The position numbers and the translations under genes were made by a program. A stretch of DNA of 64,000 bases from Micromonospora sp. WMMD882 (GTDB taxonomy: Bacteria; Actinomycetota; Actinomycetes; Mycobacteriales; Micromonosporaceae), in NCBI RefSeq assembly GCF_027497255.1, contig NZ_CP114903.1:5146001-5210000 (forward strand). Reading direction: 5' to 3'. Under the pieces are notes generated by a model. That model searched no databases and was not told where the DNA came from. It saw nothing but the letters and a program-made list of their open reading frames with translations. Shown piece by piece: positions 26,250-34,842 of this stretch. How positions within the stretch are numbered: position 1 is the first letter of the stretch; each line of letters begins with the position of its first letter.

Positions 26250-26434
26250 CGAACCGTTGCGTCACGCATTGATCACGGCGTTACCTCTTCGCCCCGGGCC
26301 GCGGGTACGGTGCGTGCGACCGGGCAGTCGAGGCCGACCGGGGCCACGCTGCGCAAGCGGTTAGCCGCGGCCTGGGACGGGCGGCCCGGCCCACCGCGCG
26401 CGCCGGGCCGGGTGGGCCACCGTGGGAGGCGTGC

Positions 26435-27643
26435 GTGGGGTACGAGCCGGGCCGGGGTGAGTCCGTCCACCGGGAGCAGTCGGGTACGACCGTCGCGACC
26501 GCCGTGCCCGACGAGACGCTCGATGGCGAGCCGGGGCCCGACCGGGTCGCCGTGCACGTCGCCTGGGAGGGGGCGCTCGCGGCCAAGGTCGTCGTCCTGG
26601 GCCTGCTGCTCTGGTTGCAGAGCCCGCAGGAGTTGCGCGGCAACAGCCTGCGTGAGCTGCTCGTCGGCGTGGTGGGTCTGGGGCTGCTGGCGCTCGCGGC
26701 CGGCGTGAGCCTGCGCACCGCGGCGCCGAATCTGGCGATCGGCCCGGTCGCGGTCGCCGGCGCGCTGCACTTCGCCGAGCAGGGCGACCGTGGGGTGGTC
26801 GAGTCGGTCCTCCCGGCGCTCGTGGTCGCCACCGTCGGTGGTCTGGCGGTCGCGCTGTTCGTGGTGCTGCTGCACGTGCCGGCCTGGGCGGCCAGCCTGG
26901 CCGCCGTCGCGGCGGTGGTGGTCTACATCGACCAGCGGTCACTGCCGGTCACCGTGCAGGCCGACTACGACCCGCGGACCGGCGCCTACTACCTCTTCGC
27001 CGGCTTCGCCGCCGTCGCCGTCCTCGGGGGACTCTTCGGCGCGATCAGGTCGGTCCGCCGGCTGGTGGGCCGGTTCCGGCCGGTAGACGACCCGGCCCGG
27101 CGGCGCGGCGTGGGGGCCGCGATCGTCACCGCCGGCGCGCTCACCGTCTCCACCGTGCTGGCCATGCTGGCCGGCGTGCTGCTCGCCGCGAACGGGTCCG
27201 GCCGGGTGGTCCCCGACGCCGGCCTGGACTGGACGGCGCTCGCGGTGGGCATGGCGCTGCTCGGTGGCACCAGCGCGTTCGGCCGTCGGGGCGGGGTGAG
27301 CGGAACCCTGCTGGTGGTGGTGCTGGTCAATCTCCTCTTCGTCTACACCGAGGCGGCCGGTCACCAGGTCAACCGGTGGGGGATCGCCGGCGCCGCCATC
27401 GGCCTCGGCCTGGTCGTCACCAGGTTGGTCGAGACGTACGGGCGGCCCCGGCCGACGGCGGAGGGGCGGGCGGAGACCGGCCCGCCCGGGGACGCCTCGA
27501 TCAGCGCGGGCTGGACGCTGCCCCGGGCCGGGACGCCGGCCGCCTGGCCACCGGCCATGCCGGCACGCTCCACCGAGGAACCCACCGACCCGTGGGGGCG
27601 GTGGGACGGCGAACGTGACAGGCGACGCGACGACTCCCGCTGA
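26435..27643 (+). CDS. Solitary ABC-type permease of the RbsC-like (BPD_transp_2) class
   Basis: A 402-residue membrane protein with about eight to ten hydrophobic segments. It includes SLRTAAPNLAIGPVAVAGAL, which resembles the substrate-path signature of ribose/branched-chain permeases. It has a hydrophilic N-terminus of ~45 residues and a Pro/Arg-rich tail of ~60. No ATPase or binding protein gene is next to it, so it may work with distant partners or have another role. GTG 26435 was chosen for the GGGAGG site 5 bases upstream. Confidence 0.7.
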   Translation: MGYEPGRGESVHREQSGTTVATAVPDETLDGEPGPDRVAVHVAWEGALAAKVVVLGLLLWLQSPQELRGNSLRELLVGVVGLGLLALAAGVSLRTAAPNLAIGPVAVAGALHFAEQGDRGVVESVLPALVVATVGGLAVALFVVLLHVPAWAASLAAVAAVVVYIDQRSLPVTVQADYDPRTGAYYLFAGFAAVAVLGGLFGAIRSVRRLVGRFRPVDDPARRRGVGAAIVTAGALTVSTVLAMLAGVLLAANGSGRVVPDAGLDWTALAVGMALLGGTSAFGRRGGVSGTLLVVVLVNLLFVYTEAAGHQVNRWGIAGAAIGLGLVVTRLVETYGRPRPTAEGRAETGPPGDASISAGWTLPRAGTPAAWPPAMPARSTEEPTDPWGRWDGERDRRRDDSR

Positions 27644-27688
27644 GTGACTCGGCGGGCCGACGCTGATCTCGCCCGTTACGCTCGCCGC

Positions 27689-27997
27689 ATGACGGACGCA
27701 TCAGCCCCGGCCCCGGACGGCCGCTCCTTCGCCGAGCTGGACGCGCTCTCCACCGAGGAGCTCCGACAGCAGGCGTTCACGCTGGCCAGGGAACGTCACG
27801 ACGTGAGGTTCTTCTGGTCGGTCCTGCGGCACCTGCCCAACGCCGACGAGGCGGCGGCGCTGGACGGCGCGCCGAACTCGGTCGGTCCGACCCTCGACGA
27901 GGCCGCGGCCCTGTGGCGGGAGCTGACCGGGCACGGGTACGAAGAGTCCGCGCCGCTGCTGCGGGCGGCCTTCATCGACTACCTGATGAAGCACTGA
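27689..27997 (+). CDS. Small acidic hypothetical protein
   Basis: A 102-residue, mostly helical, soluble protein, for example FAELDALSTEELRQQAFTLA and ALWRELTGHGYEESAPLL. No motif is recognised. ATG 27689 is preceded by GTTACGCT about 16 bp upstream, which could be a -10 element of a nearly leaderless transcript. A 17-bp tandem duplication covers its stop codon, so a second copy of its last codons and stop follows immediately. Confidence 0.7.
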   Translation: MTDASAPAPDGRSFAELDALSTEELRQQAFTLARERHDVRFFWSVLRHLPNADEAAALDGAPNSVGPTLDEAAALWRELTGHGYEESAPLLRAAFIDYLMKH

Positions 27998-28004
27998 GCC
28001 CGAC

Positions 28005-28021
28005 GAAGCACTGAGCCCGAC
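28005..28021 (+). repeat. Second copy of a 17-bp tandem duplication spanning a stop codon
   Basis: Bases 27988-28004 (the last three sense codons, stop and following bases of the small acidic protein gene) are repeated exactly at 28005-28021. Confidence 0.95.
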
Positions 28022-28118
28022 CGACGACTGGGCCGACCGGGCCGGACCCGGACTGCTCGGCCAGGCGGGCGCCCCTGGCCGGGTTTGCCCGGCCACGGCG
28101 GCGGGGACTGGACGCGAC

Positions 28119-28619
28119 ATGCCGTCGACCAGCCGCACCGGAACCGACCGCCAGCGCAGCACCGCGACCGGTACGGGCACCCTCGCCGCGCTGGTCCTGG
28201 TCGCTGTCTGTGGCAGCTCCGGCTACACCCGGTGGGCCGAACGGAGCGCCGACCCGAACTCGGCCAGCGGCTGGTTCCTGCGCCTGCTGGCCTGGCCCTC
28301 CTGGCGGTTGGATCCGGCCGCGCCGGTCGAGACCCTGTTCACCGACGGGCTGCGCGCCCTGCTGCTGGTCGGGTTCACCGCGGTGCTGCTCTACCTGCTG
28401 CCCGGCCCGCAGGCCAGCCCGGCCAGCGGTCTGCTCAGCCAGTTCTTCTCCGGCTGGGGCGCGTACGTCTTCGCGGCCGGGTTCGCGGCCGTGCTCGGCA
28501 CCCTGTTCGGCGGCGATCCGTCGCTGTTCGCCGCCGTGCAGGCGGCCGGCACCGCGGCGGCGTACGGCCTCTTCGCCGGCTGGATCGTCGGCGTCGCCAG
28601 CCTCGGCGGCCGGGCCTGA
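28119..28619 (+). CDS. Membrane protein (hypothetical)
   Basis: A 166-residue protein with a Thr/Arg-rich N-terminus and four hydrophobic segments (residues about 22-36, 78-95, 110-130 and 142-160), including VLLYLLPG and GWGAYVFAAGFAAVLG. No family is recognised. It is convergent with the opuCA-like gene. A 24-bp tandem duplication spans its stop codon. Confidence 0.7.
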   Translation: MPSTSRTGTDRQRSTATGTGTLAALVLVAVCGSSGYTRWAERSADPNSASGWFLRLLAWPSWRLDPAAPVETLFTDGLRALLLVGFTAVLLYLLPGPQASPASGLLSQFFSGWGAYVFAAGFAAVLGTLFGGDPSLFAAVQAAGTAAAYGLFAGWIVGVASLGGRA

Positions 28620-28651
28620 GCCGGCCCCGGCGGCCGGGCCTGAGCCGGCCC
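28604..28651 (+). repeat. 24-bp perfect tandem duplication across a stop codon
   Basis: Unit 28604-28627 contains the last codons and TGA of the membrane protein gene. Unit 28628-28651 is identical, so the stop region is present twice in a row. Confidence 0.95.
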
Positions 28652-28685
28652 GACCCGGGCCGGGCGGGAGCCCTGGCTGATCCGG

Positions 28686-29711
28686 TCAGTCGGTGGGGCG
28701 GTCCAGGTCGAGCAGGTGCTGCCGGGTCAGCGTGCCGACCGGCCCGTCGTCGTCCACCACCACCGCCCGGTCGGCGGCCGAGGTGAGCAGGAGGGCCAGC
28801 GCGTCGTACGCCGAACCGCCCAACCGGACCTGCGGCAACCCGGCCGGGTCGGCGGCGGCCAGCGGCCGAAGGTCCGCCCGGGTGACCGGGGTGACGACGA
28901 GCCGGCGGATGCCCCGGTCGGCCCCGACGAACTCCTGCACGAACGTCGACGCCGGCTCGCTCAGCAGCCGGGCCGGGGTGTCGTACTGCTCCAGCCGCCC
29001 GCCCTGGGAGAGCACCGCGATCCGGTCGCCGAGCCGGACCGCCTCGTCCAGGTCGTGGGTGACCAGCACGATCGTCTTGCGCACCTCGGCCTGCAACCGG
29101 AGGAACTCCTCCTGCAACCTGCCCCGGGCGATCGGGTCGACGGCCGAGAACGGCTCGTCCATCAGCAGCACCACCGGGTCGGCGGCCAGCGCCCGGGCCA
29201 CCCCGACCCGCTGCCGTTGCCCGCCGGAGAGCTCGTGCGGGTAACGCCGGCCGAACTGCCCCGGGTCGAGCCCGACCAGCTCCAGCAACTCGTCCACCCG
29301 TCGCCGGGTGCGCTCGGACGACCAGCCGAGCAGCCCGGGCACCGTCCCGACGTTGGCCCGTACGGTCTGGTGCGGAAACAGACCGACGTTCTGGATGACG
29401 TACCCGATCCGGCGGCGTAGCCGTACCGGGTCGACCGTGGTGACGTCCTCCTCGCCGATCCGGATCCGGCCGGAGGTCGGCTCGACCAACCGGTTGATCA
29501 TCCGCAGCACGGTGGACTTTCCGCAGCCGGACGGGCCGATCAGGACGGTCAGCTCACCGGCGCGCACGGCCAGGCTGAGGTCACGTACCGCCTCGGTGCC
29601 GTCCGGGTAACGCTTGCCGATGCCCTCCAGGGTGATCGACGCGGCGCCGGGTCGGCCGCCGGGGCCGGCGCCGGCGGCCGTACCGGGCTCGGAATCCGGG
29701 GTAACGTCCAC
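28686..29711 (-). CDS. Glycine betaine/choline-type ABC transporter ATPase (OpuCA-like)
   Basis: A 341-residue ATP-binding subunit of an osmoprotectant importer. It has Walker A G59-PSGCGKS-T67, the signature LSGGQRQRVGVARAL, Walker B VVLLMDEPFSAVD, and the switch His region VTHDLDEAVRLG. The C-terminal ~75 residues resemble a CBS domain (VVVDDDGPVGTLTRQHLLDL), as in OpuCA/OpuAA proteins that sense ionic strength. GTG 29711 is preceded by GGAAGG. This start lies 3 bp from the ATG of the divergent permease gene, so each gene's promoter must lie inside the other. Confidence 0.92.
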   Translation of the reverse strand: MDVTPDSEPGTAAGAGPGGRPGAASITLEGIGKRYPDGTEAVRDLSLAVRAGELTVLIGPSGCGKSTVLRMINRLVEPTSGRIRIGEEDVTTVDPVRLRRRIGYVIQNVGLFPHQTVRANVGTVPGLLGWSSERTRRRVDELLELVGLDPGQFGRRYPHELSGGQRQRVGVARALAADPVVLLMDEPFSAVDPIARGRLQEEFLRLQAEVRKTIVLVTHDLDEAVRLGDRIAVLSQGGRLEQYDTPARLLSEPASTFVQEFVGADRGIRRLVVTPVTRADLRPLAAADPAGLPQVRLGGSAYDALALLLTSAADRAVVVDDDGPVGTLTRQHLLDLDRPTD

Positions 29712-29713
29712 GC

Positions 29714-30400
29714 ATGTCCTTCCGCCTGAGCTACCGGGCCGATCCGGGTAACCCGTGGTTCTCCTGGCAGTACGTGCGGGACAACTCTGACACGATCGTC
29801 GCCGCGTTGGGGGAGCACGTCTCGCTGACCGCCCGCGCGGTGGTGATCGCCGCGCTGGTGGCCCTGCCGTTGGCGGTGCTGGCCCACTGGTACCGGCCAC
29901 TCACCGGCCCGATTCTCGCATTTACCGGTGTGCTGTACACCGTCCCGTCGTTGGCGTTGTTCGCGTTCCTCGCGCCCTACCTCGGGATCGGGGCGGTGAC
30001 GGTGCTCAGCGTGGTCGCGCTGTACGCGCTGCTGGTGATCGTCCGCAACGCGCTGGCGGGGCTGGCCCAGGTGCCGGCCGAGGTCCGGGAGGCGGCCGAG
30101 GGCATGGGGTACGGCCGCTGGGGCCGGCTGACCCGCGTGGAGCTGCCGCTGGCGCTGCCCGGCATCCTCACCGGGCTGCGGCTGGCCACCGTCTCGACGG
30201 TCGCGCTGGTGACGGTCGGGGTGGTGGTCGGGCGGGGCGGGCTGGGCCAGCTCATCTTCGCCGGCTTCCAGAACAACTTCTACAAGGCGCAGATCATGAC
30301 CGGCACGCTGCTCTGCGTGCTGCTGGCGCTCCTGCTCGACCTGCTGCTGGCCGGGCTGGGCCGGCTGCTCACCCCCTGGCTGCGGAGGAGGCACCCGTGA
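29714..30400 (+). CDS. Osmoprotectant ABC transporter permease (OpuCB-like)
   Basis: A 228-residue inner-membrane permease with five to six helices and the binding-protein-dependent transport motif EAAEGMGYGRWGRLTRVELPLALPG (EAA loop, near residues 122-146) that contacts the ATPase. It probably imports glycine betaine, carnitine or choline-type solutes. Its ATG is at 29714 and its end overlaps the second permease gene (GTGA). Confidence 0.92.
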   Translation: MSFRLSYRADPGNPWFSWQYVRDNSDTIVAALGEHVSLTARAVVIAALVALPLAVLAHWYRPLTGPILAFTGVLYTVPSLALFAFLAPYLGIGAVTVLSVVALYALLVIVRNALAGLAQVPAEVREAAEGMGYGRWGRLTRVELPLALPGILTGLRLATVSTVALVTVGVVVGRGGLGQLIFAGFQNNFYKAQIMTGTLLCVLLALLLDLLLAGLGRLLTPWLRRRHP

Positions 30401-31119
30401 GCGTGATCGAGCAGGCGGTGCTCTGGCTGAACGATCCGCTCAACTGGACCAACCCGGGCGGGGTGCTGGACCGGCTGACCGAGCACCTGACCATGTCGGC
30501 GGCGGCCGTCGCGCTGGGCTGCCTGCTGGCCTGGCCGGTCGGGCTGTGGCTCGGGCACACCGGCCGGGGCGGCGGCCTGGTGGTGCTGGTCTCCAACGTC
30601 TCGCTCGCCGTGCCGACGCTGGCCCTGCTGACCATCCTCCCGTTGACCTTTCTCGGGTTCGGTCAGCCCTCGGTGGTGGTGGCGCTGGCCGTCTTCGCCG
30701 TGCCGCCGCTGCTCGCGAACGCGTACACCGGGATCCGGCAGGCCGACCCGGAGGCCCGGGACGCCGCGCGGGGGATGGGTCTGTCCGGTTGGCAGGTGTT
30801 GCGTCGGGTGGAGATGCCGCTGGCGGTGCCGTACCTCGCGGCGGGGTTCCGGACCGCGGCCGTGCAGGTGGTGGCGACCGCCGCGCTGGCCTCGTTCGTC
30901 AACGGCGGCGGGTTGGGGCAGATCATCCGGGCCGGCTTCGGGTTGGACATCGCCGCCGGCGGCGGCCAGATCATCGCGGGCGGGCTGCTCGTGGCCGGGC
31001 TGGCGATCCTCGTCGAGCTGGTGCTGGCGGTGGTCGAACGCCTGGTCACCCCGCGTCCGCTGCGCCGCGCCCGGCGTCGGGCGGCGCGTCGTGCGGCGAG
31101 CGCGGTGGCCGGCGACTGA
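30397..31119 (+). CDS. Osmoprotectant ABC transporter permease (OpuCD-like)
   Basis: Second permease of the pair, 240 residues, with the same fold and an EAA-type loop (DAARGMGLSGWQVLRRVEMP). The GTG start overlaps the preceding stop. OpuC-type systems use two different permeases, one ATPase and one lipoprotein, and all four are present here. The C-terminus is Arg-rich. Confidence 0.92.
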   Translation: MSVIEQAVLWLNDPLNWTNPGGVLDRLTEHLTMSAAAVALGCLLAWPVGLWLGHTGRGGGLVVLVSNVSLAVPTLALLTILPLTFLGFGQPSVVVALAVFAVPPLLANAYTGIRQADPEARDAARGMGLSGWQVLRRVEMPLAVPYLAAGFRTAAVQVVATAALASFVNGGGLGQIIRAGFGLDIAAGGGQIIAGGLLVAGLAILVELVLAVVERLVTPRPLRRARRRAARRAASAVAGD

Positions 31120-31421
31120 GCCGTCGCGTCGGGCCCGGCGACCGGTGTCCGAGCCGTCGCGGGGCCGACGGCGGGCGGTGGCCGGTGGGATTCCCCTCAC
31201 GTTCGGGTGACGATCCGGCGACAACCGGCTTCCCGAGTTGTCACTTCCGCTCCGGAACATGTTTCGTGGACCTTCCGTGAGGAAGTCTCGGACGGTTCCG
31301 CGAGGATGTCTCGTGGGATTCCCGCGACTTGATCGCGGCGGACAGCGGGCGACCGGACGATCGCCCGTCGGACACGCGGCCGGCCCCGCCGGGGTCGCGC
31401 CGGGACACGGGAGGCGGGCAG
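31120..31421. promoter_or_regulatory. Region before the binding-protein gene, with three 23-bp imperfect repeats
   Basis: This 302-bp gap has no gene. Three imperfect direct repeats start at 31273, 31296 and 31319, each beginning TTCC followed by a GAG/GCGA core, with an exact 23-bp period (about two DNA turns). They could be operator sites controlling the solute-binding protein gene separately from the permeases. The motif GAGCCGTCGCG also occurs twice near the permease stop. Confidence 0.45.
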
Positions 31422-32426
31422 ATGCGCGCACGTACTCGACTCATGATCGGCGCGGTGGGGGCCCTCGCCGCCGCCGGGTTCCTCACCGGCTGCGGCGACG
31501 CCGGCTCCTCGGGCACCGAGGCGCCGGAGGCGGGGGCCTCGGGCGCCGGCTGCGCCCCGGTCGCCGGGGACCAGCTCGTCGTGCTGGACGACGACAAGAA
31601 GCTCCAGGACACCGACAACGTCATTCCGGCGATCAACGCGAAGGCGGCGACCCCGCCGCTGGTCGCCGCGCTCGACAAGGTCTCCGCCGCGCTCGACACG
31701 CCGAAGCTGATCGAGCTGAACAAGGCCGTCGACGTGGACCGGAAGACGCCGAAGGTCGCCGCCGGCGAGTTCGCCGCCGCGAACGACCTCACCGCCGGCA
31801 TCGCCAAGGGGCCGGGCGGCCCGATCGTGGTCGGCGCCGCCAACTTCAGCGAGAGCGAGACCCTCGCCGAGCTGTACGCGATCACGCTCACCGCCGCCGG
31901 CTACGAGGTGCGGGTGCAGCAGATCGGCAGCCGCGAGCTGTACGAGCCGGCCCTGGAGAAGGGCGAGATCCAGGTGGTCCCGGAGTACGCCGCCACCCTG
32001 GCCGAGTTCCTGAACACCAAGACCAACGGGCAGGACGCCCAGCCGGTCTCCTCGCCCGAACTGGACAAGACGGTCGCGGCGCTCAAGGCCGTCGGGGAGA
32101 GGTCCGGCCTGGCCTTCGGCGCCCCCTCGGCCGCCCAGGACCAGAACGCCTTCGCCGTCACCAGGGCCTTCGCCGACAAGTACGGGGTGAGCACCCTCAC
32201 CCAGCTCGCCGAGAAGTGCTCCGGGGCGGACACCGTCCTGGCCGGCCCGCCGGAGTGCCCGCAGCGGCCGAAGTGCCAGGCCGGTCTGGTCGAGGTGTAC
32301 GACTTCAAGGCCGGCTCGTTCAGCTCCCTGGACGCGGGCGGCCCGCAGACGAAGAACGCCCTGAAGACCGGCACCGCCAGCGTCGGTCTGGTCCTCTCGT
32401 CGGACGCCTCGCTCGCCGTGAACTGA
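31422..32426 (+). CDS. Osmoprotectant-binding lipoprotein (OpuCC/ProX-like), apparently circularly permuted
   Basis: A 334-residue exported lipoprotein; signal residues 1-23 end in the lipobox L-T-G-C24. The segment at residues 134-334 (IVVGAANFSESETLAELYA, then LDAGGP, then VGLVLSSDAS) matches the usual first three quarters of OpuCC/ProX proteins. The piece that normally follows it (VVLDDDKKLQDTDNVIP, then ALDTPKLIELNKAVDVD) is instead found at residues 50-123, ahead of it. So the family's C-terminal segment has moved to the N-terminus. ATG 31422 follows GGGAGG. It acts outside the membrane, delivering the solute to the two permeases. Confidence 0.88.
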   Translation: MRARTRLMIGAVGALAAAGFLTGCGDAGSSGTEAPEAGASGAGCAPVAGDQLVVLDDDKKLQDTDNVIPAINAKAATPPLVAALDKVSAALDTPKLIELNKAVDVDRKTPKVAAGEFAAANDLTAGIAKGPGGPIVVGAANFSESETLAELYAITLTAAGYEVRVQQIGSRELYEPALEKGEIQVVPEYAATLAEFLNTKTNGQDAQPVSSPELDKTVAALKAVGERSGLAFGAPSAAQDQNAFAVTRAFADKYGVSTLTQLAEKCSGADTVLAGPPECPQRPKCQAGLVEVYDFKAGSFSSLDAGGPQTKNALKTGTASVGLVLSSDASLAVN

Positions 32427-32547
32427 CCCGGGCGTCCGCGTCCACCGCGCCCGAACCAGGGCCGACGACGCCCGACGACGCGCCCGGAGCGAAGTCCGAC
32501 GGCGCCAGGAACAAGGTCGCCGACTTCCGGCGGCGCCCGGAACGAAC

Positions 32548-32585
32548 GCCGACGGCGTACCGTTTCGGGCACCGTCGGCCTTTTT
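32548..32585 (+). terminator. Intrinsic terminator with T-tail
   Basis: Stem GCCGACGG/CCGTCGGC (8 bp) around a 16-base loop with a small inner hairpin, followed by C and five Ts. It lies 121 bp after the binding-protein stop and just before the next gene. This is one of the few classical T-tailed terminators in the window. Confidence 0.75.
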
Positions 32586-32618
32586 CCGCGGCCGGTGCGC
32601 TCGGTAAGCTACGCACCC

Positions 32619-34778
32619 ATGCCCTCCCCGGTGCTCTCCGATGACAAGCGCGCGCTGCCGAGGTCGACGCTCCTCTTCTGGGGCGGTGTGGCGCTCGCCG
32701 CCCTCGCGGCGCTGCTGCTGCTGGTCGCGGACGGCAACGGCACCCTGCGGATCGCCGCGGTGCTCGCGCTCGGCTCGGTGGTGGCTATCGGGCTGTCGAT
32801 CACCCTCCGTCCGGACAACGCCGCCGTCACCCGGGAACTTCTCGACGAGGTGGAGGAGCTACGGGCGGAGATCACCGCGGTCAGCCGGTCGCAGCAGCAG
32901 GCCGCCGAGTCGGCGTACCGGGGCGGAGCAGTGGTGGCGACGGCCGCGCCGCGCCGCGAAGCGGACGATCCACCGGTGGCCGACCGGGTGGCGCACGGGT
33001 CGGGTCGGGCCCGGGTGCCGGCCGCCGGGCCCCCGGGTCGCTCCGACGAGCCGACCCCGTTCCGGTCCGCCGACGCCGCCGAGCCGTTCCGGGCGACCCA
33101 GACCGCCGAGCCCTATCAGGCCGCCGAGCCGTTCCGGACGGTTGATGCCGCCGAGCCTTATGGGCCGGCGGAGGGCCCTGAGGCGTACCGGGCGGCGGAG
33201 GGCCCTGAGTCGTACGGGCGTGCGGACAGCCCGGAGCGCGACCGCTGGGCAGCCGAGGAGCCCGCGCCCCGCCGTGCCGCGGTCGGCCAGTGGCGCGGGG
33301 CGGAGGAACTACCCGGGGAGGACCGGCGCGGGGCCGGCGTGGACGACTCCCGCCGCTGGGCGGAGGAACCGTCGGGTGGCGGACGACGGCGGGACGACGT
33401 GTCCGGTGGCCGCCGTCGCCGGCCCGACCCGGAGGAAGACTCCCGTCCGGAGGACCGGCCCGCCGGCCGCCGCCCCGCCCAGACCCGGCCCGCCGGCCGC
33501 CGTTCTGCCGAGGAACAGCCCGGCCGCCGCTCTGCCGAGGAGCAGCCCGGTCGACGACGGATCCCGGAGGAACGGTCCGGCGGGCGACGCCGGCAGGACG
33601 ACCAGCCCGGCGGGCGGCGTCGACCACCCGAGACCGACGAGGAGCGGTTCGACGTCCACCGGGAGGACGACGGGGACCGCGACCACTACCGCGCCCGCCG
33701 CCGGCACGACGACGAGGAGGAACCGGGCCGCCGATCGCGTCCGGCCGCCCGGTACGCCGCCGAACGGCCGCCCCCGGGGGTGTACGGCGCGTCGTCCCGG
33801 CACGACGAGCCCGAGGGACGCCAAGGCCCGGCTCCGGGGCCCGAGTTGCCGCCCCGACCGGTCGGCGTGGTCCGGCACACCGAGACGGTGCACGTGACGA
33901 CCCGACACACCATCGTCGACGGCGCCGCCCCGGAGCCGGTGCCCGGCAACGTCTACGGGCGGTGGACGCCGCCGCCGGAGGAGCAGCCCTGGCCGGCGTC
34001 CGGGCAGGCGGCGGCCGACCACTGGGACGGGTACCCGCCCCGACCGGACGCCCGTTCCCGGTCCGGCCGTCCCCGGGAGTCGACCTGGCCGGCGCCGGAG
34101 CGGGACGACCGACACTCGCCGGGTGGCTGGGCCGGGCCGGAGGAGACCCGGGAGCACGCGCCGTGGCCGGAGCCGGGCCGGTACGGTCGGCCTGCCGCCG
34201 GCCCGGACCGCTCCGACGACGACCGGGGTTGGGACGCCCCGGACGAGCGCCCGGGGCGGGGCCGGCAGTACCCGGCGCAGGAGGACGGCGGGCAACGCTG
34301 GTCCGACGTCCGGGCCGGGGACCGGTGGGCCGCGGTGCGGGCCGACGAGCACGGCCGTGAGCTGCGGATGGGTGAGCGTCGCGCCGAGGTGCGCGCCGAC
34401 GGGGCCGGCACCGAGCTGCGGGTGGAGGACCGCTGGGCGACGGTACGGCAGGACGATCCCCGGCGGGACCACCGGGACGCCGGCGGGTCGCGGTCCGATT
34501 CCGGTCACCCGGACCGGGGCGCCCGCTGGACGGAGCCGCACCACGCGCTGCCTCCGGGTGGCGTGCCGGTGCCGGAGGCGTGGCGTACGCCCCGGCAGCA
34601 CCAGCCGGTCGACGACTGGTCGGCGGGTCGGGGCGGGGGCCCGGAGCCCGAGCCGGACGGCTACCCGCCGCGCCGGGCCGAGGGTTACCCGCCGCGCGGG
34701 GCCGGGGATCATGCGCCGCGCGCCCGCGAGGGCCGTCCGCCGCGCGGGCCGGAGGGCCACCCCGACCGCTGGCGCTGA
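32619..34778 (+). CDS. Large disordered Arg/Glu/Pro-rich membrane protein
   Basis: A 719-residue protein. The first ~75 residues hold two transmembrane helices (LLFWGGVALAALAALLLLV and IAAVLALGSVVAIGLSITL), followed by a short coiled coil (LLDEVEELRAEI). The remaining ~600 residues are low complexity: AEPFR/AEPYQ-type repeats near residues 150-200, GRRSAEEQP repeats near 300-315, and degraded repeats of the type RWAAVRAD near 565-620. No enzyme domain is recognised. Such proteins may organise the membrane or cell pole, but the function is unknown. Confidence 0.75.
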   Translation: MPSPVLSDDKRALPRSTLLFWGGVALAALAALLLLVADGNGTLRIAAVLALGSVVAIGLSITLRPDNAAVTRELLDEVEELRAEITAVSRSQQQAAESAYRGGAVVATAAPRREADDPPVADRVAHGSGRARVPAAGPPGRSDEPTPFRSADAAEPFRATQTAEPYQAAEPFRTVDAAEPYGPAEGPEAYRAAEGPESYGRADSPERDRWAAEEPAPRRAAVGQWRGAEELPGEDRRGAGVDDSRRWAEEPSGGGRRRDDVSGGRRRRPDPEEDSRPEDRPAGRRPAQTRPAGRRSAEEQPGRRSAEEQPGRRRIPEERSGGRRRQDDQPGGRRRPPETDEERFDVHREDDGDRDHYRARRRHDDEEEPGRRSRPAARYAAERPPPGVYGASSRHDEPEGRQGPAPGPELPPRPVGVVRHTETVHVTTRHTIVDGAAPEPVPGNVYGRWTPPPEEQPWPASGQAAADHWDGYPPRPDARSRSGRPRESTWPAPERDDRHSPGGWAGPEETREHAPWPEPGRYGRPAAGPDRSDDDRGWDAPDERPGRGRQYPAQEDGGQRWSDVRAGDRWAAVRADEHGRELRMGERRAEVRADGAGTELRVEDRWATVRQDDPRRDHRDAGGSRSDSGHPDRGARWTEPHHALPPGGVPVPEAWRTPRQHQPVDDWSAGRGGGPEPEPDGYPPRRAEGYPPRGAGDHAPRAREGRPPRGPEGHPDRWR

Positions 34779-34842
34779 CCGGCCCGACGGTCCGGCGTCC
34801 GTCACCCGCGCGACCAGCCGGGGAACCCGGCCGGCGCGCCGG

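Noticed and set aside
32619..34778. Reverse-strand frame 33309-34805 as the real gene instead of the plus-strand one
   Set aside because: The plus-strand frame starts with clear transmembrane helices and follows a terminator. The reverse frame lacks a recognisable start, membrane or domain features.
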